This document shows positions 1-7,029 of a DNA stretch of 20,821 nt, in pieces (position 1 is the stretch's first letter; the number at the start of each line of letters is the position of its first letter). The position numbers and the translations under genes are program-made. The notes under the pieces are model-generated. The model saw only the letters and a program-made list of their open reading frames with translations, searched no databases and was not told the origin of the DNA. Location: the NCBI GenBank assembly GCA_009923795.1, contig RFSU01000016.1, positions 1-20,821 of the forward strand. Direction: 5' to 3'. This DNA is from Sphingomonadaceae bacterium (GTDB lineage: Bacteria; Pseudomonadota; Alphaproteobacteria; Sphingomonadales; Sphingomonadaceae).

Positions 1-398
1 AGGCACAGGCCGCCGAAGCTGTTGAAGCTCCAGCTCCTGTCGCCGAGAGCGTGGATGAAAAGCCAAAACGCGTGCGCCGCAAAAAGGCAGATGATGCGGT
101 AGACGCATCGGCTGCTCCCGAAGCTGCAGCGCCTGTTGCGGACGATCAGCCCGAGGCCAAGCCAAAGCGTGCCCGCGCGAAAAAGGCGGACGCCGCTCCC
201 GCAGAGGCCGTGAGCGCCCCTGTGGAAGAGGCACCTGCCAAGCCAGCGGCCAAGCCGCGTGCGCGTAAGGCCAAGGCGGATGCAGCACCTGCTGCCAGTG
301 TTAGCGATGCGGATGCGACCGCTGCTGATACAGGCACAGATGCAGATGGCGGACCGCGCCGTGGATGGTGGCAACGCACCTTTGGTGACGCGACCTGA
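1..398 (+). CDS. rne: C-terminal tail of ribonuclease E/G (5' truncated)
   Basis: The reading frame is open from the first bases of the window and stops at 396-398, so only the tail of a larger protein is seen; the GTG at 51 is an internal valine, not a start. The visible part is Ala/Pro/Glu-rich low complexity with three basic repeats of the type KPKRxRxKKAD (near 60-90, 160-190 and 250-275), ending in GPRRGWWQRTFGDAT. Alphaproteobacterial RNase E proteins typically carry such an Ala/Pro and Arg/Lys-rich, unstructured C-terminal scaffold and end in a GWWQR-type peptide; that terminal motif is the main basis for the call. In the family this tail binds RNA and degradosome partners, while catalysis lies in the missing N-terminal half. 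Other basic Ala-rich proteins are possible. No clear terminator follows; a 10-bp palindrome spans the stop. Confidence 0.75.
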   Translation, partial: AQAAEAVEAPAPVAESVDEKPKRVRRKKADDAVDASAAPEAAAPVADDQPEAKPKRARAKKADAAPAEAVSAPVEEAPAKPAAKPRARKAKADAAPAASVSDADATAADTGTDADGGPRRGWWQRTFGDAT

Positions 399-448
399 TC
401 AGGCTGGTTTCAGCTCTCGTTCAGGGAGGGAGGGGGAAAAGCAGGGTC

Positions 449-1807
449 ATGCGACACCCCTCCCTCCCCGCACGGCTGCTTGCCCTTTTCCTTGCGCTGT
501 TCCTCAGCCTTCAGCACGCCTATGCGCAATCCATATTGCGCGATGCCGAAACAGAGGCGCTCTTTGCCGATATGTCGGTGGACATCATCCGCGCAGCCGG
601 GCTGGAGCCCCGCCATGTCCAGATTGTCCTGATCAACGATAAAGAGATCAACGCCTTTGTGGCCGGCGGGCAGATTGTCTACATCCATTCGGGCTTGATT
701 ACGGCCGCCAAAAATGTGGGCGAGGTGCAAGGCGTGATCGCGCATGAACTGGGCCATGTGGCTGGTGGCCATGTGATCCGGATCAATGAAGGCGCGAAAG
801 AAGCGACCAGCATTTCCATCCTTAGTTTGTTATTGGGCGCAGCCGCCATTGCGGCTGGTGCGGGGGATGCGGGTGCGGGCATTATGGCGGCGGGACAACA
901 GGCCGCGCTGGGCAAATTCTTGGCCTTCTCCCGCACGCAAGAAGCCTCTGCCGATGCCGCGGGCGCCAGCTATTTGTCCAAAGCTGGGATTAGCGGCCGT
1001 GGGCTTATCAGCTTTTTCAAAACGCTCCAGAATGTCGAGTTTCGCTACGCCATTCCGCAGGAAGACAGTTATGGCCGCACGCACCCGCTGACTGGCGAAC
1101 GTATTGCAACTTTGCAAGGCGTTGTGGAAAGCGATCCCGCTTGGAATGCGCCGCTCAATCCCGAGCTGGAAGCGCGGTTTCAACGGGTCAAGGCAAAATT
1201 GACCGGCTTTGTGTCTGATCCGCCCCAGACGCTGCGCACTTACCCAATTGCAGACAATACCGTCCCGGCGCGCTATGCGCGGGCCTATGCTTGGCATCGC
1301 AGCGCCTATCCGGACAAGGCCTTGGAAGAAGTCGATTCCCTGTTGCGCGCCGCGCCGAAGGACCCATATTTCCTTGAGCTTAAGGGGCAGATTTTGCTTG
1401 AGTCCGGTCGTCCGCAAGATGCCTTGCCCGTCTTGCGCGAAGCGAACCAAATCAGCCTATCGCAGCCTTTGATCGCCGCGCTATTGGGCCACGCCTTGAT
1501 CGCAACCGAAGATGAGGTCAATTTGCCCGAGGCAACACGCGTTTTGAAAGCATCGGTTTCTAAAGATAATGATAATCCCTTTGCTTGGTATCAATTGGGC
1601 GTCGTCTATGAACGCGAAGGGGATGTGGCCCGGGCCCGTCTCGCAACGGCGGAACGCTATAGTCTGGAAGGGCGGCCCAATTTGGCCCTGCCCAATGCAG
1701 AGGCGGCAATGGTCGGCATTCCCAAAGGCAGTCCGGACTGGATCCGTGCGCAAGATATTGCCATGGCTGCGCGGGGAGACCTTGAGAACCAAAAGCGCCG
1801 CCGATGA
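449..1807 (+). CDS. Periplasmic M48 family metalloprotease with TPR repeats (BepA/YfgC-like)
   Basis: 452 aa. An N-terminal signal peptide (residues 1-26, hydrophobic LLALFLALFLSL, AYA-Q cleavage site) sends it to the periplasm. The M48 zinc-protease domain has HELGH at 99-103 (two His ligands and the catalytic Glu) and the third ligand in EASAD at 165-169. A THP motif at 211-213 lies where BepA-type proteins carry a regulatory histidine. A Gly/Ala-rich stretch (125-150) sits between the motifs. Residues about 274-425 form TPR-like helical repeats, as in BepA, where they contact outer-membrane assembly machinery. The ATG at 449 follows a strong purine-rich site (GGGAGGGAGGGGG). Its TGA overlaps the next gene's ATG by 4 nt, indicating translational coupling to a DsbA-family protein. 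Likely role, from family knowledge: quality control of outer-membrane proteins. Substrate is unknown. Confidence 0.9.
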   Translation: MRHPSLPARLLALFLALFLSLQHAYAQSILRDAETEALFADMSVDIIRAAGLEPRHVQIVLINDKEINAFVAGGQIVYIHSGLITAAKNVGEVQGVIAHELGHVAGGHVIRINEGAKEATSISILSLLLGAAAIAAGAGDAGAGIMAAGQQAALGKFLAFSRTQEASADAAGASYLSKAGISGRGLISFFKTLQNVEFRYAIPQEDSYGRTHPLTGERIATLQGVVESDPAWNAPLNPELEARFQRVKAKLTGFVSDPPQTLRTYPIADNTVPARYARAYAWHRSAYPDKALEEVDSLLRAAPKDPYFLELKGQILLESGRPQDALPVLREANQISLSQPLIAALLGHALIATEDEVNLPEATRVLKASVSKDNDNPFAWYQLGVVYEREGDVARARLATAERYSLEGRPNLALPNAEAAMVGIPKGSPDWIRAQDIAMAARGDLENQKRRR

Positions 1808-2538
1808 TGACTGAAAAAGGAAAGATCATGATCATTGCTTCGTCTGCCGCGCTGCTCGGCGCGGGTGCAGCGGCCCTTGCCCTGAGCGCGAGTGCCCCCG
1901 TGAACACCAATGATCGGGCTGCGATTGAAAAGATTGTGCGCGAATACATCCTCTCTCACCCGGAAATTCTGCCGGAAGCGATGGAAAATCTGCGCGGCAA
2001 AGAAATGGCCAAAGTCATTGAGTCTAATCGGACGGCGCTTGAAACGCCGATTGGAAATGCGTGGGAAGGTGCTGCGGACGCAGATGTCGTTCTGGTTGAA
2101 TTTTTCGATTATGCCTGTGGCTATTGCCGCGCGTCTTTGGAGGATATTGATCGGCTATTGGCTGAGGATAAGAAACTCAAAGTCGTTTACCGCGACATGC
2201 CCGTGCTGGGTCAAACCAGCCTGGAAGCGGCGAGACTCTCGGTTGCGGCCGCACTTGCGGGGAAATTCGACGCGGTGCATAAGCCGCTTTATGGCGTAGG
2301 CCGCCCGACGGCATCGGTCGTTGATGCGACCCGGCGGCGGATCGGTCTGGATGCAGCGGCTTTGACCCGGCCAGAAGTCGATCAGGAAATTGCGAGCAAT
2401 ATCCGCTTTCAGCGCGAACTGGATTTATCGGGCACGCCCGCCTGGGTGGTGGGCGATAAAGTGTTGGTCGGGGCTGTCGGCTATGATGGCTTGAAAGCGG
2501 CCATTGCAGAGGCGCGGGCCGCACGGGCGGGCAAATAG
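1804..2538 (+). CDS. DsbA-family thiol oxidoreductase with ScsC-type N-terminal domain
   Basis: 244 aa from the ATG at 1804. Residues 9-31 are a hydrophobic signal or anchor ending ALSASA. Residues about 38-75 (IEKIVREYILSHPEIL, EAMENL) match the small helical N-terminal domain of ScsC/DsbA-like proteins, which mediates oligomerisation in ScsC. A thioredoxin fold follows with the redox motif CGYC (105-108) in FFDYACGYCRAS, and a cis-Pro region in SGTPAWVVGDK near the C-terminus. The protein should shuffle or oxidise disulfides of periplasmic proteins. The first ATG overlaps the M48 protease stop (ATGA), but the ATG at 1828 (MIIASSAAL) has a better ribosome binding site (AAAAAGGAAAG) and gives a tidier signal peptide; both starts are possible. 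A likely partner, a ScsB/DsbD-type reductant carrier, lies at 12110-14167. Confidence 0.9.
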   Translation: MMTEKGKIMIIASSAALLGAGAAALALSASAPVNTNDRAAIEKIVREYILSHPEILPEAMENLRGKEMAKVIESNRTALETPIGNAWEGAADADVVLVEFFDYACGYCRASLEDIDRLLAEDKKLKVVYRDMPVLGQTSLEAARLSVAAALAGKFDAVHKPLYGVGRPTASVVDATRRRIGLDAAALTRPEVDQEIASNIRFQRELDLSGTPAWVVGDKVLVGAVGYDGLKAAIAEARAARAGK

Positions 2539-2593
2539 CGCCCCCGCCGAAGTTTTCCTTTGGTAAAAAGCCGGGCCGTGGCATTGTCTGCCA

Positions 2594-4744
2594 ATGAAAC
2601 GCCTTATCTCCTTTGGCCTGTTGGCCGCCCTTTTTCTCGGCGCTGGTTCTGCGTCGGCTGCACCGCTTCAGAAAGTGTCCATGACGACCAAATCTACCAA
2701 GCCCCCCGTCGCCGCCCGCAAAGCGCATAGTTTTGAGCAGCATGGCACGCGCATTGAAGACCCCTATTTCTGGTTGCGTGACCCGGATTATCCGAAGGTC
2801 GATGATGCTGAGGTGCTCGATTATCTCAAGGCGGAAAACGCCTATTTTGAAAGCCAGATGGCGCCCCTGACCCCGCTGATCGACACGATTTTTCAGGAGA
2901 TGAAGGGCCGGATTAAGGAGGATGATTCCTCCGTGCCGCAAAAGGATGGCGACTATCTCTATTGGCGGCGCTTCCAATTGGGCGCGCAATATAAGCAGTG
3001 GTTGCGCAAGCCGGTAAAGGGCGGCGCGGAAGCGATTATCATCGATGAAGCCAAGCTTGCTGAGGGCAAGGAGTATTTCCGGCTGGGTGGTGTCGCTGTG
3101 GCCGAAAATGATCGCATCATGGCCTATTCCACCGACACAGATGGGTCTGAACGTTTCACCATCCGCTTTCGCGATCTGGTGACGGGGGAGGATCTGCCCG
3201 ATGTGATTATGGGCACGGGCGGAAGCTTTGCCTTTACCAAGGACAGCAACTTTCTTCTCTACACGCCGGTCAATGACAATTGGCGCAGTGAAAAGGTGAT
3301 GCTGCATAAGCTGGGCACCCCGGTCACGCAGGATAAAATGCTGTTCCATGAACAGGATATCGGTTTTCAGGTTGGTGTCGGGATGACCCATTCTGAAAAA
3401 TATCTCATCATCGCAACCGGCGATAATGTGACAAGTGAGGTGCGCCTGCTGCCTGCCGACAATCCTTTGGCCGCGCCTATATTGGTGCGCGAACGCCATC
3501 CCGGTGTGGAATATGATGTGGAAGAGCATGACGGCACGCTCTTCATCCACACCAATGATATCAGCCCGCAATTCCGGTTGGTGACAGCGCCGCTGGCAAA
3601 GCCCGCGGAATGGACGGAGCGGATTGCTGCATCGCCCCGTTTTTACATGACCGGGGTCGCCACATTTGCCGATTTCTTCGTTGTCGAAGGCCGCGAAGAT
3701 GGCCTCGATCAGGTGGAAATTCACCCCTATGCGGGCGGCACGCCAAAGCGGATCAAATTCCCCGAAGCGACCTATACAGCCGGGCTCGATGATAATCCCG
3801 AATATCGCGTGAAGACGCTGCGCCTCTCCTATGAGTCCATGGTCACGCCTGACACGGTGATGGATTATGATGTGACGACAGGGGCCATGACGACGCTGAA
3901 GGTTCAGGAAATCCCCAGCGGCTATGACGCCAGCCAATATGCAACCGAGCGGGTGGAGATCACCGCGCGCGATGGCACCAAGGTTCCGGTGTCGGTTGTC
4001 TATAAAAAGGGCTTTGAAAAGAACGGCAATGGCCCGCTCTATCTCTATGCCTATGGCGCTTATGGCTATGCTGTGCCGCCGGGATTTTCGACCTTGCGCC
4101 TCTCACTGCTGGATCGGGGCTTTGCCTTTGCCATTGCCCATATTCGCGGCGGTGATGATCTGGGCCAGCAATGGTATCTGGATGGAAAGCTCACCAAGCG
4201 CACCAACACGTTCAATGATTTCGTCGATGCAGCCAAGGGCATGATCGCCCTTGGCTTTGCAAAGCCGGGTCGGATTGTGGCGGCCGGCGGATCGGCCGGC
4301 GGGGAGCTGATGGGGGCGGTTGTGAATTCTGACCCGCAGCTCTTTGGTGCGGTCGCCGCACATGTCCCCTTTGTCGATGTGTTGAATACGATGCTGGATG
4401 ACAGCCTGCCCCTCACGCCGGGCGAATGGCCGGAATGGGGCAACCCCATCACCGACAAGGCGGCCTTTGACTTTATCCGCAGCTATAGCCCCTATGATAA
4501 TGTGCGCCCGCAAGCCTATCCGCCGCTCTTTGTCACCGGCGGCCTCAATGATCCGCGCGTCACCTATTGGGAACCGGCCAAATGGGTGGCGAAACTGCGT
4601 GCGACCAAGACCGATCAGAATATGCTGTTGCTGAAGACCAATATGGGCGCTGGGCATGGCGGCAAATCTGGGCGGTTTGACTCGCTGCGCGAGGATGCGG
4701 AAGAATATGCCTTCTTCCTCTCGCAACTGGGCATGGCGAAATAA
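2594..4744 (+). CDS. ptrB: Oligopeptidase B (S9A prolyl oligopeptidase family)
   Basis: 716 aa. A serine peptidase that cleaves short peptides, in this subfamily after Lys or Arg. The N-terminal half is a beta-propeller gating domain beginning with the family hallmark RIEDPYFWLRD and followed by DYLKAENAYFE. The C-terminal half is an alpha/beta hydrolase. The catalytic triad is visible: Ser567 in GGSAGGELMG, Asp653 in GGLNDPRVTYWEP and His688 in GAGHGGKSGRF. The SAGGELMG context and the WEPAKWVAKLR segment fit oligopeptidase B better than prolyl oligopeptidase. Unlike the cytosolic E. coli enzyme it begins with a signal-peptide-like sequence (MKRLISFGLLAALFLGAGSA), suggesting export. It is separated from the upstream gene by 55 nt with no obvious promoter, so it may be part of the same transcript. 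Full length for the family. Confidence 0.93.
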   Translation: MKRLISFGLLAALFLGAGSASAAPLQKVSMTTKSTKPPVAARKAHSFEQHGTRIEDPYFWLRDPDYPKVDDAEVLDYLKAENAYFESQMAPLTPLIDTIFQEMKGRIKEDDSSVPQKDGDYLYWRRFQLGAQYKQWLRKPVKGGAEAIIIDEAKLAEGKEYFRLGGVAVAENDRIMAYSTDTDGSERFTIRFRDLVTGEDLPDVIMGTGGSFAFTKDSNFLLYTPVNDNWRSEKVMLHKLGTPVTQDKMLFHEQDIGFQVGVGMTHSEKYLIIATGDNVTSEVRLLPADNPLAAPILVRERHPGVEYDVEEHDGTLFIHTNDISPQFRLVTAPLAKPAEWTERIAASPRFYMTGVATFADFFVVEGREDGLDQVEIHPYAGGTPKRIKFPEATYTAGLDDNPEYRVKTLRLSYESMVTPDTVMDYDVTTGAMTTLKVQEIPSGYDASQYATERVEITARDGTKVPVSVVYKKGFEKNGNGPLYLYAYGAYGYAVPPGFSTLRLSLLDRGFAFAIAHIRGGDDLGQQWYLDGKLTKRTNTFNDFVDAAKGMIALGFAKPGRIVAAGGSAGGELMGAVVNSDPQLFGAVAAHVPFVDVLNTMLDDSLPLTPGEWPEWGNPITDKAAFDFIRSYSPYDNVRPQAYPPLFVTGGLNDPRVTYWEPAKWVAKLRATKTDQNMLLLKTNMGAGHGGKSGRFDSLREDAEEYAFFLSQLGMAK

Positions 4745-4760
4745 TCGGGGCAGCCGCTGC

Positions 4761-5153
4761 ATGACCGCCTTCACCCAGTCCTTCACGCCTGACCCGGTGG
4801 ATATTGATGAGCTGAGCCATGTGAACAATGCCGTTTGGGTGCGCTGGATTCAGGATATGGCAACCGCCCATTGGGCCGCCGTTGCCCGGCCCGAAGATCA
4901 GGCGGCCTATATTTGGGTCGTTGTCCGGCATGAGATTGATTATCTGGGCAATGTCGGCCCCGGCGCGGCGGTGGTCGCGCGCACATGGATTAGCGACCGA
5001 CCCAAGGGCGCGCGATTTGACCGCAATGTCGACTTCACCGATGCGGCGGGCAAAGTCATTGTGCGCGCCAAAACCACTTGGGCGATGATCGACAAAGCCT
5101 CTGGGCGGATTGCCCGCGTCCGCGATGAGATTGCCGCCCCCTTTTTTGATTGA
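4761..5153 (+). CDS. Acyl-CoA thioesterase, hotdog fold (4HBT/FadM-YbgC family)
   Basis: 130 aa from the ATG at 4761 (MTAFTQSF); a longer reading from 4656 would run into ptrB and is rejected. Residues 11-35 contain DPVDIDELSHVNNAVWVRWIQD, which matches the 4HBT signature D-x-x-G-H-V-N-N-A followed by an aromatic and a helix; here Ser19 replaces the usual glycine. The remainder (VVRHEIDYLGNVGPGAAV, RFDRNVDFTDAAGKVI, AKTTWAMIDKASGRIAR) follows the strand pattern of a single hotdog domain, and length is normal for the family. Such enzymes hydrolyse acyl-CoA thioesters in the cytoplasm; substrate cannot be predicted. It starts 16 nt after ptrB stops and probably shares its transcript. The stop lies in the short repeat TTGATTGATTGATG. 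Confidence 0.88.
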   Translation: MTAFTQSFTPDPVDIDELSHVNNAVWVRWIQDMATAHWAAVARPEDQAAYIWVVVRHEIDYLGNVGPGAAVVARTWISDRPKGARFDRNVDFTDAAGKVIVRAKTTWAMIDKASGRIARVRDEIAAPFFD

Positions 5154-5208
5154 TTGATGCGGGTATGAGCTGTTTCCATCCGCGCAGGATATGATCTAGG
5201 GGGAAGGC

Positions 5209-7029
5209 ATGCCTCCGCAACATCCCGCCACGTCTGATACGTCCAGCCTCGACTTTGCCGTGATGCGGCGCTTCATCCCCTATCTCTGGCCCAAGGATGC
5301 GCCCGGCCTGCGCGGCCGCATTGTGCTCGCCATGTTGTTGGTTCTGGCGTCCAAGGCGGTGCAGCTCAGCATGGGCTTTGTCTATGGCAAAGCCATTGAT
5401 CAGATGACACCCGGGCTGGAACCACAGGTGATCCTCCCCATTGCGTTGGTTGCGGCCTATGCGGGCGCGCGCTTTTCAGGCGTGCTGTTCGATAATTTGC
5501 GCAATGTTGTGTTTGAACGCGTTGGGCAGGATGCGACCCGCCGCCTTGCCGAACATGTTTTTAGCCACCTCCATCAGTTGAGCCTGCGCTTCCACCTCGC
5601 GCGGCGCACCGGGGCAGTCACCAAAGTCATTGAGCGCGGAACCAAGAGCATTGATGTGATGCTCTATTTCCTGCTGTTCAACATTGCACCGACCGTCATC
5701 GAATTGGCGGCCGTGATGATTATATTTTGGGTGAAGTTTTCCGGCGGGCTGGTGCTCGCAACCATGGCGATGGTCATTGCCTATAGCGTCTTCACCCAAC
5801 GTGTGACGGACTGGCGCAACAAGCTGCGTGAGGAAATGAACGACATGGATACAGCCACTGTCGCCCGCTCGGTCGACAGCCTGCTCAATTATGAAACGGT
5901 CAAGTATTTCAACGCGGAAAAACGCGAGGCCGATCATTATAGCCGGGCGGCGCGCCGCTATGCCAATGCCGCCGTCCGGTCGGAGAATTCGCTCGCCTGG
6001 CTCAATGTCGGTCAGTCTTTCATCACCAATGCCCTGATGGCCGGTGCGATGGGTTATACCGTTTGGGGCTGGTCACAGGGGCGCTTCACAACGGGCGATG
6101 TTGTCTTCGTCAATACGCTGTTGGCGCAGCTTTTCCGTCCGCTTGATTTGCTCGGCATGGTCTATCGCACCATTCGGCAAGGCCTGACCGATATGGGCGC
6201 GATGTTCGACCTGATCGACACCGAAACCGAAGTGAAGGATGCGCCAGGCGCGCCTGCCTTGGCGATATCGGGGGCAGCAGTTGCCTTTGAAGATGTGCAT
6301 TTTTCCTATGAACCGGATCGGCCCATTTTGAAGGGGGTCAGCTTTCAAATTCCGGCGGGAAAAAGGCTCGCCGTCGTCGGGCCATCGGGTGCGGGCAAGT
6401 CCACCTTGGCGCGGTTGCTCTTTCGCTTTTACGATGTGACGGGCGGGCGGATCACAATTGATGGGCAGGATCTTCGCGATGTGACCCAAGCCTCGCTGCG
6501 GGCGGGCATTGGCATCGTCCCGCAAGATAGCGTCCTGTTCAACGACACGATAGGTTACAATATCGGCTATGGCCGCGATGGGGCGGGGCAAGAGGATGTG
6601 GAGGCTGCCGCGCGTGGGGCGCAGATCCATAACTTTATTGCGGCGCAACCGCTGGGTTATAACACGCAAGTGGGCGAACGCGGTCTGAAGCTTTCGGGCG
6701 GAGAAAAGCAGCGCGTGGCCATTGCGCGCACATTGCTCAAAGACCCGCCAATCCTCATCCTCGACGAAGCGACTTCGGCGCTCGACAGCCGGACAGAGGC
6801 CGACATTCAAGAGACGCTGGCGACGGTTTCGGAGCGCCGCACAACCATTGTGATCGCCCATCGCCTCTCCACCATTATCGATGCGGATGAAATCATCGTG
6901 CTTGAGGCTGGTCGTGTGGCAGAGCGCGGCACCCATGCAAGCCTGCTGAAACAAGGCGGGCTCTATGCCGATATGTGGGCGCGCCAACAGGCTGAAGACG
7001 ACGAGGAAAGCGACGTTGCCGCTGAGTGA
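5209..7029 (+). CDS. atm1: Atm1-type ABC exporter (fused permease and ATPase)
   Basis: 606 aa half-transporter that would work as an inner-membrane homodimer. Residues about 25-320 form a six-helix type I exporter membrane domain (ABC_membrane), including the family-typical segment SLLNYETVKYFNAEKREADHY. The ATPase domain has Walker A GPSGAGKST (391-399, Lys397), signature LSGGEKQR (495-502), Walker B ILILDEATSALD (Asp519, Glu520) and the H-loop IVIAHRLSTI. NFIAAQPLGYNTQVGERGLKLSGG is characteristic of the Atm1/HMT1 group. Bacterial members, including one studied from Novosphingobium, export glutathione derivatives and relieve heavy-metal stress; mitochondrial relatives feed cytosolic iron-sulfur assembly. 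The ATG has a good site (GGGGGAAGG). The last 14 nt overlap recQ. Confidence 0.92.
   Translation: MPPQHPATSDTSSLDFAVMRRFIPYLWPKDAPGLRGRIVLAMLLVLASKAVQLSMGFVYGKAIDQMTPGLEPQVILPIALVAAYAGARFSGVLFDNLRNVVFERVGQDATRRLAEHVFSHLHQLSLRFHLARRTGAVTKVIERGTKSIDVMLYFLLFNIAPTVIELAAVMIIFWVKFSGGLVLATMAMVIAYSVFTQRVTDWRNKLREEMNDMDTATVARSVDSLLNYETVKYFNAEKREADHYSRAARRYANAAVRSENSLAWLNVGQSFITNALMAGAMGYTVWGWSQGRFTTGDVVFVNTLLAQLFRPLDLLGMVYRTIRQGLTDMGAMFDLIDTETEVKDAPGAPALAISGAAVAFEDVHFSYEPDRPILKGVSFQIPAGKRLAVVGPSGAGKSTLARLLFRFYDVTGGRITIDGQDLRDVTQASLRAGIGIVPQDSVLFNDTIGYNIGYGRDGAGQEDVEAAARGAQIHNFIAAQPLGYNTQVGERGLKLSGGEKQRVAIARTLLKDPPILILDEATSALDSRTEADIQETLATVSERRTTIVIAHRLSTIIDADEIIVLEAGRVAERGTHASLLKQGGLYADMWARQQAEDDEESDVAAE

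Noticed and set aside
394..403. CCTGATCAGG palindrome at the RNase E stop as terminator
   Set aside because: Only 10 bp with no loop and no T run.
2177..3937. 586-codon open frame on the minus strand
   Set aside because: Antisense shadow of the DsbA-family and ptrB genes in high-GC DNA; composition rich in His/Arg/Ile with no domain, while the plus strand has intact catalytic motifs.
5144..5157. TTGATTGATTGATG repeat as FNR site or tandem regulatory repeat
   Set aside because: Downstream half does not match ATCAA and it spans the thioesterase stop codon; most likely chance.
5161..5208. TATGAT near 5190 as promoter of the ABC exporter
   Set aside because: A -10-like hexamer is present but no convincing -35 element at 16-18 nt.
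5476..6987. Two long minus-strand frames opposite the ABC exporter
   Set aside because: Shadows; all ABC motifs are on the plus strand.
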